A DNA stretch of 64,000 nucleotides from Marichromatium purpuratum 984 (GCF_000224005.2 NZ_CP007031.1:1-64000), one strand, 5' to 3'. Positions 54,672 through 63,293 are shown, counted from the first letter of the stretch. The notes: a model not told the origin generated them from the sequence alone. Translations and numbers: made by a program.

Positions 54672-55582
54672 CGGTGTGCCCTCGACCGAGCGTGGCGTGC
54701 CAGCCCGTGGCTCAGTGCCAGATGGATCTCGCTGTCGGTGGCGATCGGGATCAGGATCAGTCCGAGTCGGTGGGCATTGGCGCGCAGTCGCGCGCGTCGC
54801 ACCTCCCAGGCCGCGCGATAGGCGTTGCGAGCAACGGGGTCGTCGGTGTCGAGCTGATGGCGGCGACCGTCGGGGCCGACGAAGCCGACCCGGCCCATCG
54901 CCGGGATCTCGCGATCGGCCGGGTCGTCAAGCGCGAGCAGCACCAGGGTGTGGCGCTGACGCAGCTCGCCGAGCAGGGTCTCGAACCCCGGTCGCTCGCA
55001 GTCGAGATCGGCGACCAGGAACAGCAGCGAGCCCGGCGGCAGTCCAGCGGCGGCGCGGCGCAGGGTCTCGGTCACCGGCGTGGTCGGCGATCCGGGGGCG
55101 AGCGGTTCGGCGAGCGTGCGCAGCAGTTGCCAGAGCGCACGTCGCCCCCGCGCCGGGCGCAGCATGCGCGGCGCCGGGGTGCCGAACACCAGTCCGCCGA
55201 CGCGGTCGTGGAGTCGGCTTGCGGCCCAGCCGATCAGTGCTGCGGCGCGTGCCGCCTGTACCGACTTGAAGGTGTTGCGGGTGCCGAACTCGAGGTGCGC
55301 GCCACGCTCGACGCAGAGCAGCACGGCGCGCTCGCGCTCCTCGCGGAAGAGCTTGAGGTGCGGGGTGTCGGTGCGCGCGGTGACCTTCCAGTCCATGTAG
55401 CGGATGTCGTCGCCGGCGCGGTACTCGCGCACCTCCTCGAAGTGGATGCCGGCGCCCCGGAACACCGAGGCGTAGAGCCCGGCGAAGGGCGAGTTGACCA
55501 GGTGGTGCGCGGGCAGGCCCAGGGCGCGGGCCTGGTGACGCAGTTCGAGCAGGTCGTCGAGACGGACGCCGGGCTGCTGCAT
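54668..55582 (-). CDS. DUF58 domain protein of the MoxR/Bat cluster
   Basis: A 304-residue cytoplasmic protein with the DUF58 signature FEEVREYRAGDDIRYMDWKVTARTDTPHLKLFREERERAV-type region near residue 50-90 and a vWA-like fold after it. DUF58 proteins are genetic and physical partners of MoxR ATPases. The start MQQPGVRLDDLLELR at 55582 lies 8 bases after the moxR stop. The frame upstream overlaps moxR and is not real. Confidence 0.88.
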   Translation of the reverse strand: MQQPGVRLDDLLELRHQARALGLPAHHLVNSPFAGLYASVFRGAGIHFEEVREYRAGDDIRYMDWKVTARTDTPHLKLFREERERAVLLCVERGAHLEFGTRNTFKSVQAARAAALIGWAASRLHDRVGGLVFGTPAPRMLRPARGRRALWQLLRTLAEPLAPGSPTTPVTETLRRAAAGLPPGSLLFLVADLDCERPGFETLLGELRQRHTLVLLALDDPADREIPAMGRVGFVGPDGRRHQLDTDDPVARNAYRAAWEVRRARLRANAHRLGLILIPIATDSEIHLALSHGLARHARSRAHR

Positions 55583-55590
55583 GGCGGCGC

Positions 55591-56550
55591 TCAGGGAATG
55601 GCGACCAGGGCCAGCAGGCGCTCGATCAGGGTGTCGGTGGTGACCCCCTCGGCCTCGGCCTCGAAGCTGAGCAGGAGGCGGTGACGGAGGATCTCCGGGG
55701 CCACCGCCTGGATGTGGTGCGGGGCGACGAAGCGCTCGCCGTCGAGCCAGGCGCGGGCGCGAGCACAGCGGGCCAGGGCGATGCTCGCCCGTGGCGAGGC
55801 GCCGAAGCGGCACCAGCGCGCCAGGTCGGGGTGGTAGCGACCGGGGTCGCGGGTGGCCTGTACCAGATCGACGACATAGCCCTCGAGCTTGGGGTCGAGG
55901 TGCAGCGCGGCGACCTCGGCGCGGGCGTGCTGCAGCTCGGCCTGACTGAGCAGCTGGTCTGGCGGTGGACTGGGTTCGGTGTGGCGGCGCTGGTCGAGTG
56001 AGAGGATGGCAAGCTCCTCGTCGCGACTGGGGTAGTCGACCACCGCCTGCATCAGAAAACGGTCGAGCTGGGCCTCGGGGAGGTGATAGGTGCCCTCCTG
56101 CTCGACCGGGTTCTGGGTCGCCAGCACCATGAACAGCCCGGGCAGGGGATAGGTGCGCTGGCCGACGGTGATCTGGCGCTCGGCCATTGCCTCGAGCAGC
56201 GCCGACTGCACCTTGGCCGGGGCGCGGTTGATCTCGTCGGCGAGCAGCACGTTGTGAAACAGCGGTCCCTGACGGAACTCGAACTCGCCGCGCTCGTGGC
56301 GATAGATGTCGGTGCCGATCAGGTCCGAGGGCAGCAGGTCGGGGGTGAACTGGATGCGGTGGAAGTCGCCCTCGAGCCCCTCGGCGAGCGCCTTGACCGC
56401 CGAGGTCTTGGCCAATCCCGGCATGCCCTCGACCAGCAGGTGGCCGTCGCTGAGCAGACAGATCAGCATGCTGTCGACGAAGGCGTGCTGGCCGACGATG
56501 CGCGCGCTGACGTGGGCGCGCAAGGGCTCGAGAGGGGCGTTCGCTGTCAT
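55591..56550 (-). CDS. MoxR-family AAA+ ATPase
   Basis: A 319-residue AAA+ chaperone-like ATPase. Walker A is LVEGMPGLAKTSAVKAL near residue 42, Walker B is NVLLADEINRAPAKVQSALLEAM near 105, sensor 1 is VLATQNPVEQEGTYHLPEAQLDRF, and GASPRASIALARCARA is sensor 2. It is the first gene of the operon moxR-DUF58-DUF4381-batA-batB-TPR-batD, in which MoxR probably helps metal insertion or assembly of vWA partners. Confidence 0.93.
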   Translation of the reverse strand: MTANAPLEPLRAHVSARIVGQHAFVDSMLICLLSDGHLLVEGMPGLAKTSAVKALAEGLEGDFHRIQFTPDLLPSDLIGTDIYRHERGEFEFRQGPLFHNVLLADEINRAPAKVQSALLEAMAERQITVGQRTYPLPGLFMVLATQNPVEQEGTYHLPEAQLDRFLMQAVVDYPSRDEELAILSLDQRRHTEPSPPPDQLLSQAELQHARAEVAALHLDPKLEGYVVDLVQATRDPGRYHPDLARWCRFGASPRASIALARCARARAWLDGERFVAPHHIQAVAPEILRHRLLLSFEAEAEGVTTDTLIERLLALVAIP

Positions 56551-57276
56551 CTTGGTGCGCGTCCTGTCCGAATGGCGTGGATGGATCGTCGGGCGTTGCG
56601 GTGGGCGCCGACGGGCGGATTCGGGCGAGGGCAGTGGGGACTCTCACTTGAAAATATACGGATCGTGACCGCGAGTTCCAAGCCCGAGTCGGTTTCCGGC
56701 ATGCCGACGATCCGGCATCAGAACGATGGTAGAGGGCTGCTCACCGATCGATTTGTTCGTGTGCTGTGATCTCGATGGGCCTGCCCGATGGATGCCGTGG
56801 GGTGGCACGGAGCTTGGAGTATGGGATGTTTTTGTGGGTTGTTCACATCTGTCAAGCCCCGCTCGCACGATTCCCGGAGGCCTTGGGTTGATGCGGTGGA
56901 GAAGATTTTTTGTGTTCTTATAATTTTGATTTTGTTAATTATTTTTTGTTTGCTTGATATGGTGACGATCAGATTTGGGATGAGCTTGGGTGAGAATCGG
57001 AGGCGGTTGCGCCAGTTTTGTGCACAAAGTTATCCACAAGCTCGACGAATGCGGAAATGCCCAATCCGGACACGAGGTTGCGAGCGAGTGACGAGAAGAC
57101 GTACGAAGAGTGACGGCTAACTGAGCATCGATCCCTCGAGGCAGGGCGACGTCCTTGTCTTGGTCGCGCGTGGTCGCCATCTCTCGGATCCATGGCGCCC
57201 AGTGAACGGGCGCTCGATAAGACACGATTCGTCAACGATCCCACTCATCTTCCGCCGCTCCCTGCTGGAGACGCCG
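56551..57276. other. Non-coding gap with an AT-rich segment and a DnaA box
   Basis: No supported gene in 726 bases. An AT-rich patch at 56900-56960 includes TATAAT (56919-56924) without a good -35 box. A perfect DnaA box TTATCCACA lies at 57030-57038, directly after TGTGCACAAAG. The patch is unlike its GC-rich surroundings. It could hold moxR and antitoxin-gene promoters, a DnaA-regulated site, or remnant foreign DNA. Confidence 0.5.
57030..57038 (+). promoter_or_regulatory. DnaA box (perfect, isolated)
   Basis: TTATCCACA about 240 bases upstream of the antitoxin-like gene. It has no clear partner boxes, so a titration or regulatory role is more likely than an origin. Confidence 0.6.
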
Positions 57277-57681
57277 ATGTCTGATCCTCGCCTCGACCAG
57301 ACCCGCGAACTCATCGCCCTGCTCGGTTCCTGGCAGCTGGGGGCGGGTGAGATCGCCGCCCTGCTGCAACTGCCCGCCGGGGTGCGGTCTCGCCAGCTGG
57401 GGCGCGTGGCGCTGTCCGATCACCCCGAGACCGCCCGTCGCGCCGACTATCTGTTGCGCATCGATGCGGCGCTGCACACCAGTTTTCCGCGCAACCCGGA
57501 GATGCGTCGCCACTGGGTGCGTCGCGTCAGTCGCCAGTTCGCACGCCGCTCGCCGTTGCAGGTGATGCTCGAGGACGGCGAGCCCGGCTTGATCGCGGTG
57601 CTCTCGTCTCTCGACTGTACCTTCGCCTGGGATCTGACCGGCTCGCGCAGCGACTATCAGCGTCTCGGCGACGGCGACTAG
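57277..57681 (+). CDS. MbcA/ParS/Xre antitoxin-like protein
   Basis: A 134-residue protein resembling the C-terminal toxin-binding domain of Xre/MbcA/ParS antitoxins: an early helical pair (ELIALLGSWQLGAGEIAALLQLP), a linker, then FPRNPEMRRHWVRR and SPLQVMLEDGEPGLIAVLSSLDCTFAWD. GGAG lies 6 bases before the ATG at 57277. No RES-domain toxin gene is next to it, so it may be an orphan or have another role. Upstream in-frame sequence to 57160 is not family-like. Confidence 0.72.
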   Translation: MSDPRLDQTRELIALLGSWQLGAGEIAALLQLPAGVRSRQLGRVALSDHPETARRADYLLRIDAALHTSFPRNPEMRRHWVRRVSRQFARRSPLQVMLEDGEPGLIAVLSSLDCTFAWDLTGSRSDYQRLGDGD

Positions 57682-57729
57682 CCGGACGGACACCGAGCAG
57701 GGCATGCTCTGGGACATGGACGGACGAGC

Positions 57730-58554
57730 GTGGCGACGCTGACTCAGCGGGCGAGGACCGGGTGGTGGCGGTTGTTGCTCGTCCTGATGGTGACGGGTTG
57801 TGATGTCGCTGACTCGGGTGACGGGGGCGCCGTCGTCGCGCTCGACTATCGGGTGGTGGCGCGCTTCGCCCACGACCCCGGGGCCTTCACCCAGGGGCTG
57901 GCCTTCGCCGACGGCGCGCTGTTCGAGGGCACCGGCGAGTATGGCGGCTCGTCGCTGCGCCGGGTGGCGCTCGCCAGTGGCCGGGTGCTGCAGCGTCACG
58001 ACCTGCCCGAGCGCCTCTTCGGCGAGGGCATCACCCCCTGGGAGGATCGGATCGTGCAGCTCACCTGGCGTGCCGGGGTCGGGCTGATCTACGACCGCGC
58101 GACCCTCACCCCGGTCGATCGCTTCACCCTCCCCGGCGAGGGCTGGGGCATCACCCATGACGGGCGCGACTGGATCATCAGCGACGGCAGTGCCTCTCTG
58201 AGCTTCATGGATCCCGAGCGGCGCGTGATCCGGCGCCGTGTGCTGGTGCGCGAGCGGGGCCGCCCGGTGCGCTGGCTCAACGAGCTGGAGTACACCCCGG
58301 CGGGGATCTGGGCCAATGTCTGGCGCAGTGACCGGCTGGTACGGATCGACCCCGTGAGCGGGGCGGTGACCGCGACCCTGGACCTGAGCGCGCTGTGGCC
58401 GCGCGCACAACGTCCCCCCGAGGCCGACGTGCTCAACGGCATCGCCTATGCCCCCGAGCAGGACCTGCTCTATGTCACCGGCAAGCGCTGGCCCTGGCTC
58501 TATGCCCTGGAGCTGGGGGTGGCGAGCGCCTCGACTGCCTCGCAGAGGAAGTGA
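57730..58554 (+). CDS. Glutaminyl-peptide cyclotransferase
   Basis: A 274-residue beta-propeller enzyme that cyclises N-terminal glutamine to pyroglutamate, of the plant/bacterial QC type. A lipoprotein-like N-terminus (LLLVLMVTGC) suggests membrane anchoring in the periplasm. Conserved segments are FTQGLAFADGALFEGTGEYGGSSLRRV, GEGITPWEDRIVQLTW, GEGWGITHDGRDWIISDGS, NELEYTPAGIWANVW and LNGIAYAPEQDLLYVTGKRWPWLY. The start is GTG. The 3' end overlaps the convergent gmhA-like gene by 55 bases. Confidence 0.9.
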   Translation: MATLTQRARTGWWRLLLVLMVTGCDVADSGDGGAVVALDYRVVARFAHDPGAFTQGLAFADGALFEGTGEYGGSSLRRVALASGRVLQRHDLPERLFGEGITPWEDRIVQLTWRAGVGLIYDRATLTPVDRFTLPGEGWGITHDGRDWIISDGSASLSFMDPERRVIRRRVLVRERGRPVRWLNELEYTPAGIWANVWRSDRLVRIDPVSGAVTATLDLSALWPRAQRPPEADVLNGIAYAPEQDLLYVTGKRWPWLYALELGVASASTASQRK

Positions 58555-59114
58555 CCGAGCATCAGGTGCAGCTCCTGCACCCGCGGGGTCTCGGTCGAGG
58601 GTACTGCGAGCACCTGATCGACACCGCGTGGGGCGGCCTCGGCGGGCAGCGCGCCGGTGAGCAGCACGCCGTAGAGCCCGCGCTCGGCGGCGACCTCGAG
58701 GGCACGCAGCACATTCGGCGAGCGCCCGCTGGTGGTCAGCGCCCAGAGCACGTCGCCGGGCCGGGCGAGCCCGGCGAGCTGACGGGCGAAGATCTCGTCG
58801 AAGGAGAAGTCGTTGGCCACCGCAGTAGCGGCGCTGGGGTCGAAGCCGAGTGCGATCGCCGGCAGCGCCGGGCGGGTCTTGTCGGCGAAGGGGCCGATCA
58901 GCTCGCCGCTGAGGTGGGTGGCCTCGCCGGCGCTGCCGCCGTTGCCGCAGATGAACAGGGTGCCGCCGGCGGCGATCGCCTCGGCGGTGCGCGAAGCTGC
59001 GCGCACGCAGCCCTCGAGCAGCACGTGATCGGCGCGGGTGCGCTCGAGCAGGTCGGCGGTGGCGGCGAGACGCTCGGCGAGCAGGTTGGCGAGGGCGGAT
59101 GGGGAGGGCGTCAT
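58500..59114 (-). CDS. gmhA: SIS-domain phosphoheptose isomerase (GmhA-like)
   Basis: A 204-residue sugar isomerase domain protein. ICGNGGSAGEATHLSGELIGPF is the GmhA phosphate-sugar loop, then ANDFSFDEIFARQLAGLARPGDVLWALTTSGRSPNVLRAL, and the C-terminal helix contains QELHLMLGHFLCEAVE. It converts sedoheptulose 7-phosphate for LPS heptose synthesis. The start MTPSPSALANLLAER at 59114 is chosen by family length. It is divergent from the SIR2-like operon, sharing a 279-base gap. Confidence 0.86.
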   Translation of the reverse strand: MTPSPSALANLLAERLAATADLLERTRADHVLLEGCVRAASRTAEAIAAGGTLFICGNGGSAGEATHLSGELIGPFADKTRPALPAIALGFDPSAATAVANDFSFDEIFARQLAGLARPGDVLWALTTSGRSPNVLRALEVAAERGLYGVLLTGALPAEAAPRGVDQVLAVPSTETPRVQELHLMLGHFLCEAVEALATPSSRA

Positions 59115-59189
59115 CGGTCGGGCTGTCCAGGGGCTGTCGGGCGATCGAGGCATGCTAGCCGAAACCGGCGCGCGCCAGCCAGCGGCGGC

Positions 59190-59205
59190 TGTGGGGTTTG
59201 CGACG
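59190..59205 (+). promoter_or_regulatory. Possible NifA-type upstream activator site
   Basis: TGT-N10-ACG differs by one base from the NifA site TGT-N10-ACA. It lies about 145 bases upstream of the -24/-12 element, a typical enhancer distance. The motif is short, so chance occurrence is possible. Confidence 0.3.
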
Positions 59206-59336
59206 CTTTGTCGGGGTTGGCCCGCTCGATGATGGTCGGAACGCGCTGGATTCGAGCCGCGGTGCTCGGCGGTGATCCGGTCCGAGGTGCGGTACCGGGC
59301 ACCGATACGGCGTGGCGAACGGCTGGGGCGACACGC

Positions 59337-59352
59337 TGGCCCTGGATTTGCA
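59337..59352 (+). promoter_or_regulatory. Sigma-54 (-24/-12) promoter of the SIR2-like operon
   Basis: TGGCCCTGGATTTGCA matches the RpoN consensus TGGCAC-N5-TTGCA with one mismatch and exact GG-N10-GC spacing. It ends 41 bases before the SIR2-like start codon on the same strand. Together with the nearby nifQ-draG genes it suggests control by nitrogen status. Confidence 0.65.
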
Positions 59353-59393
59353 TTGGCTTCCGTGAGTATCGGATTGCAGCCACGGAGGTCCTG

Positions 59394-60272
59394 ATGTCGA
59401 GCCTGTTGGAGTCCATCGTCGATGCGTTGGCGCGGGGCGAGCTGGTGCCCTGCCTGGGACCCGGCGCGCTTGCCGGGGTGGTCGATCGCGAGCGCGGCGA
59501 GCCGATCCCGGCCGACAGCGATTCGCTGATCCTCGCGCTCAACGGCGGACGGCCGATGTCGCGGCGGCTGATGTGGGAGTTCTCGCGTGCGGCGATGAGC
59601 GTCGAACTCAAGCGCGGGCGCGGCGCGGTACAGCGCTTCCTCGATGCCACCTACGCGGGGCGGGCGTGGACGCAGGCGCCGCTGCACGCCTGGTTGACCG
59701 GGACCGGTCCCGGCTATGTCATCGATCTCAATCGCGATCTCCAGCTCCAGCACCTCTATGCCGACCGGCCGCACGTGCTGGTGCGCGGCATCGCCCGGAT
59801 GGGGGGGACGGACTACCGTTTTCGCATTCATGTGCATGACGGTGTCGGCTATCGCGAGGTCGATCAGGACGCGGTCGATCCGGCGTTGCCGGTGCTGTTC
59901 AAGCCGCTCGGCAGCCCCGAGCCGGGATCGACCTATATCGCCTCGGACGCCGACTTCGTCGACTATCTCACCGAGCTGATGGGCGGCTTCGCCATCCCCG
60001 CGTTCGTCAAGGCCCGCCGGCGCGGGCTGCGCTATCTGCTGCTGGGGCTCAACCTCGATCGCGACACCGAGCGGATGCTGGTCACCGAGCTGACCCACGG
60101 CGCCGGCTCGCCCGCGGGTTGGGCGCTGATCCCCGAGCCCACACCCAGGGCGCGACGCTTCTGTGCACGTCACGGCATCACCATCGTCGAGGCGGGAGTG
60201 AGCGAGTTGCTCGAGGGGCTGGCCTATTTCGATGACGAGGCCTGTGCGACGACCGGTGCGCTCGGGTGCTAG
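59394..60272 (+). CDS. SIR2-like domain protein, probably catalytically divergent
   Basis: A 292-residue soluble protein. LVPCLGPGALAGVV near residue 18 resembles the first NAD-binding glycine motif of the SIR2 family, IDLNRDLQLQHLY takes the place of the TNYD block, and LFKPLGSPEPGSTYIASDADFVDYL corresponds to the SIR2-type K-L-H-G-S region. There the usual catalytic histidine appears to be leucine (KPLG). RYLLLGLNLDRDTERML matches the third nucleotide-binding block. GGAGGT precedes the ATG. It heads a likely operon with a CBS protein and a permease, behind a sigma-54-type promoter. Confidence 0.72.
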   Translation: MSSLLESIVDALARGELVPCLGPGALAGVVDRERGEPIPADSDSLILALNGGRPMSRRLMWEFSRAAMSVELKRGRGAVQRFLDATYAGRAWTQAPLHAWLTGTGPGYVIDLNRDLQLQHLYADRPHVLVRGIARMGGTDYRFRIHVHDGVGYREVDQDAVDPALPVLFKPLGSPEPGSTYIASDADFVDYLTELMGGFAIPAFVKARRRGLRYLLLGLNLDRDTERMLVTELTHGAGSPAGWALIPEPTPRARRFCARHGITIVEAGVSELLEGLAYFDDEACATTGALGC

Positions 60273-60516
60273 ACTGATCGCGCGACATCTCGACCCGCAT
60301 GCGTGATCGCGCGATCCGAGCCGACCCCGACACCTCTTGTCCCGACGCTGTCCATGGCGCGACGGGCGGGTTCGCTCACGACCTGCGACGACGGGCGATG
60401 CCGCCACGGCGCTGACACGGGCGTGAGCCCAACCTCGTCCCTGCCTCCGCCGCGCGGTTCGTGCCGCGGCGCCCTGCGACACGGACCCTGCTCCTGGGCC
60501 TGCGGGGCGCGTCCAG

Positions 60517-60541
60517 CCCCGGATCGACGCGCGATCCGGGG
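60517..60541. other. Hairpin upstream of the CBS gene
   Basis: A perfect 10-bp stem (60517-60526 with 60532-60541, 5-base loop) lies 27 bases before the CBS gene start, in the 296-base gap after the SIR2-like gene. An 11-base direct repeat, TGATCGCGCGA, occurs at 60275-60285 and 60304-60314 in the same gap. It could be an attenuator, a processing site or a terminator without T-tract. Confidence 0.4.
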
Positions 60542-60568
60542 TCACCCGAAGCGGAAGGCTGAATCTCC

Positions 60569-61027
60569 ATGAAACTGATCGAACTTGCCGTCCCGACCCT
60601 GGTGGTCAGGCCCGGCATGACCCTGCGCGAGGTGTTTCGCGAGTGCGTGCGCTGCAGCGTCGGCGGGCTGCCCTATGCCGATGCCGAGGGGCGGATCTGC
60701 GGCCGCGTATCGTTGCGTCATATCGTCAAGCACACCTGCATCCCCGACTTTCTGGTCGGCGCGGCCCACTATCTGGGCGACAACATCGATAACGTCGACC
60801 TGCCCGAGGCGCGGCGTCGCGCCATCCTCGCCGAGGAGGCGAGCGGCTATGTGCTCGAGAGCCGGGCGACGATCAGCGCCGGCTCGCCGCTGATCAAGGG
60901 GCTGGCGATCATGGAGCGCTACAACAGCTCCTACCTGTTCCTGGTCGACGCCGGCGAGTACCGCGGCGTGGTGACCCGGATGGCGATCGTCGGCTGCATG
61001 CTGGCCAGAGACGAGGAGGACGTGTGA
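60569..61027 (+). CDS. CBS domain pair protein
   Basis: A 152-residue protein made of two CBS modules (about residues 1-65 and 90-150). VRPGMTLREVFRECVRCSVGGLPYADAEGRICGRVSLRHIV and SPLIKGLAIMERYNSSYLFLVDAGEYRGVVTRMAIVGCML show the CBS beta-alpha pattern. CBS pairs bind adenine nucleotides and often gate transporters or enzymes. It is coupled to the permease gene by a GTGA overlap, so it may be the permease's regulatory subunit. Confidence 0.8.
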   Translation: MKLIELAVPTLVVRPGMTLREVFRECVRCSVGGLPYADAEGRICGRVSLRHIVKHTCIPDFLVGAAHYLGDNIDNVDLPEARRRAILAEEASGYVLESRATISAGSPLIKGLAIMERYNSSYLFLVDAGEYRGVVTRMAIVGCMLARDEEDV

Positions 61028-62352
61028 ACGAGCTTGCGATGGCACCCCAGTTCAGCGGCCAGATGGCGGCCGCGGGGCTGACCATGATCGCCGCCTATGT
61101 GCTGATCTTCGGTGAGCTGATCCACCGCACCAGCGCGGCGCTCATCGGCGCGGTGGTGATGATCGGGGTGGGGATGATCGGCGGCTTCTACGGCCAGGCC
61201 GAGGCGGTGATGGCGATCGACGCCAACACCCTGTTCCTGCTCGCCGGGATGATGATGCTGGTGGTGCTGCTGCGGCCCACCGGCGGTTTCGACTATCTGG
61301 CCATCCGCATCGCCAAGTGGTCGCGCGGCAACCCGCGGCTGCTGCTGGTCTATCTGGCGCTGGCGGTGAGCCTGATCAGCATGTTCCTCGACAATGTCAC
61401 CACGGTGTTGATCTTCGCGCCGTTAACGGTGCTGATCACCCGCATCCTCTCGCTCAATCCGCTGCCCTTCCTGATGGCCGAGGCGATGCTCTCGAACATC
61501 GGCGGTGCGGCGACCCTGGTCGGTGACCCGCCCAATATCATGATCGGCAGCGCCGGCGGCATCGAGTTCACCCGCTTCCTGGTGCACATGGCGCCGCTGG
61601 TCGTGGTCTCCTGGGCGGTCACGGTGGTGCTGATCCTGTTGCTGTTTCGGCGCGAGCTGGCGCCGAGCGGCCCGGGGGCGCAGATCGATCTCGACGAGCG
61701 GCGCGCGATCAAGCATCCGCTCCGGCTGCGGCGCGGGCTGATCGCGCTGGGGGTGGCGATCGTGCTGTTCTTCGTCCATCACCGGCTGCACCTGTTCCCG
61801 GCCTATGTCGCCTTCATCGCGGTGGCGCTGGCGCTGGTGTTGCTGCGCCCCGACCCCGAGTCGCTGTTCGGCAAGCTCGAGTGGTCGGTGCTGGTGTTCT
61901 TCGCCGGGCTGTTCGTGATCGTCGGCGGGGTCGAGGCCTCGGGGCTGCTCGACTGGGTCGGCTTTCGGCTGGCGCGGCTGGCGCAGGATCCGCAGACGCT
62001 GCTGCTCACCTGTCTGGCGCTGATGTGGGTGGCGGCGCTGCTCAGCGCGGTGGTCGACAACATCCCCTTCACCGTCACCATGATCCCGATCGTACTTGGG
62101 CTCGAGCAGCAGGGGGTGAACATCACCCCGCTGTGGTGGGCGCTGGCGATCGGCGTCGGGCTCGGCGGCAACGGCTCGCACATCGGCGCCACCGCCAATG
62201 TCATCTGCGTGGCCGAGTCCGAGCGCAGTGGCATCCCCGAGGCGCGCATCACCCCGCTCGGCTGGCTGCGGGTGGGTATCCCGGTGATGCTCGTCGGGCT
62301 GGTGGTGGCGAGCGCGGTATTCGTGTTGCTGTTCGATTTCTATCGCGGCTGA
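61024..62352 (+). CDS. SLC13/ArsB-NhaD-type permease
   Basis: A 442-residue membrane protein with about 11 helices from the ion transporter superfamily. The hallmark repeats are FLLAGMMMLVVLLRPTGGFDYLA, SMFLDNVTTVLIFAPLTVL, NIGGAATLVGDPPNIMIGS, VDNIPFTVTMIPIVLGL and GGNGSHIGATANVICV. The substrate (anion, dicarboxylate or Na+/H+ exchange) cannot be assigned. The start is GTG overlapping the CBS stop codon. The stop overlaps the convergent draG gene by 13 bases. Confidence 0.88.
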   Translation: MNELAMAPQFSGQMAAAGLTMIAAYVLIFGELIHRTSAALIGAVVMIGVGMIGGFYGQAEAVMAIDANTLFLLAGMMMLVVLLRPTGGFDYLAIRIAKWSRGNPRLLLVYLALAVSLISMFLDNVTTVLIFAPLTVLITRILSLNPLPFLMAEAMLSNIGGAATLVGDPPNIMIGSAGGIEFTRFLVHMAPLVVVSWAVTVVLILLLFRRELAPSGPGAQIDLDERRAIKHPLRLRRGLIALGVAIVLFFVHHRLHLFPAYVAFIAVALALVLLRPDPESLFGKLEWSVLVFFAGLFVIVGGVEASGLLDWVGFRLARLAQDPQTLLLTCLALMWVAALLSAVVDNIPFTVTMIPIVLGLEQQGVNITPLWWALAIGVGLGGNGSHIGATANVICVAESERSGIPEARITPLGWLRVGIPVMLVGLVVASAVFVLLFDFYRG

Positions 62353-63293
62353 GCGCGACCTCGGCACAGCGCCGAGGCACGCACCAGCGCCTGTGCCTGT
62401 TCGCGGCAGGCCGTGGCACTGGTGTGCTCGAGTCCGTCGAGCCAGCGCCGAGGGATGGCCTCGGGACCGTGCAAGGCGCCGACGATCATGCCGAGGATGG
62501 CGCCGGTGGTGTCGGCGTCGCCGCCACGGTTGACCACGTCGACCAGCGCCGCCTCGAAGCCGTCGGTGGCGAACAGCGCCTGCAGCACCGCGCGCATCGT
62601 CTCGACGATGTAGCCGCCGGGGTTCTCGGCGCGGCCGCGATCGTAGGCGAAGCACGGCTCCTCGGCGATCAGTGCCTCGGCCAGTTCGCGCAGATGCTCG
62701 CGGGTGGCACCGAGGATGGCGCTCTGCACCATGCGCACCACGGTCAGGGTGGCGGCATCCGAGAGCGGGTTGTGATGGGTGACATGGGCCTGGATCCGAC
62801 AGGCCGTGGCGACGGCCTCGGCCTCGGCGCCGAGGGTGAAGAGCGCGATCGGCAGGGCGCGCATGCAGGCGCCGTTGCCGGCGTCATAGGTGTTCTCCGG
62901 GACCACGGTGGCGCCGGTGCGACGATAGTGCGAGATGCCCCGACGCACGGTATGGCCGATGTCGACCGGCTTGGTGCGCATCCATGCACTGAAGGCCTCG
63001 GCGATGGGCGTGGCCGCGACGCTGCCGTGCTCGAGCAGTGCCTGGCCGAGGGCCAGCGACATCGTGGTGTCGTCGGTGACCTGACCGCGGCGCAGCCTGA
63101 GCCAGCCGCCACCGATCAGGTCGCGGTGGGTGCCGTGGCGTGTGCGGATCTCGGTCGGGGTCATGAACTCCACGGTGGCACCCAGGGCGTCGCCGATGGC
63201 CAGTCCCAGATAGGCGCCGAGCGCGCGGGCATGGAGGGTGTTGGCGGTGGTCTCGCCGGCGGCGAGATCAGTCCTCAGGTCCAAAACAAACAT
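62340..63293 (-). CDS. draG: ADP-ribosyl-[dinitrogen reductase] hydrolase
   Basis: DraG removes ADP-ribose from the nitrogenase Fe protein, reactivating it after DraT modification. It is a 317-residue ADP-ribosylglycohydrolase fold with two-metal-centre motifs GDALGATVEF, VTDDTTMSLALGQALL near residue 73 and VNRGGDADTTGAILG near 250. The family also includes enzymes with other targets, but the 26-base overlap with upstream nifQ supports DraG. draT is not in the window. Confidence 0.9.
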   Translation of the reverse strand: MFVLDLRTDLAAGETTANTLHARALGAYLGLAIGDALGATVEFMTPTEIRTRHGTHRDLIGGGWLRLRRGQVTDDTTMSLALGQALLEHGSVAATPIAEAFSAWMRTKPVDIGHTVRRGISHYRRTGATVVPENTYDAGNGACMRALPIALFTLGAEAEAVATACRIQAHVTHHNPLSDAATLTVVRMVQSAILGATREHLRELAEALIAEEPCFAYDRGRAENPGGYIVETMRAVLQALFATDGFEAALVDVVNRGGDADTTGAILGMIVGALHGPEAIPRRWLDGLEHTSATACREQAQALVRASALCRGRAQPR

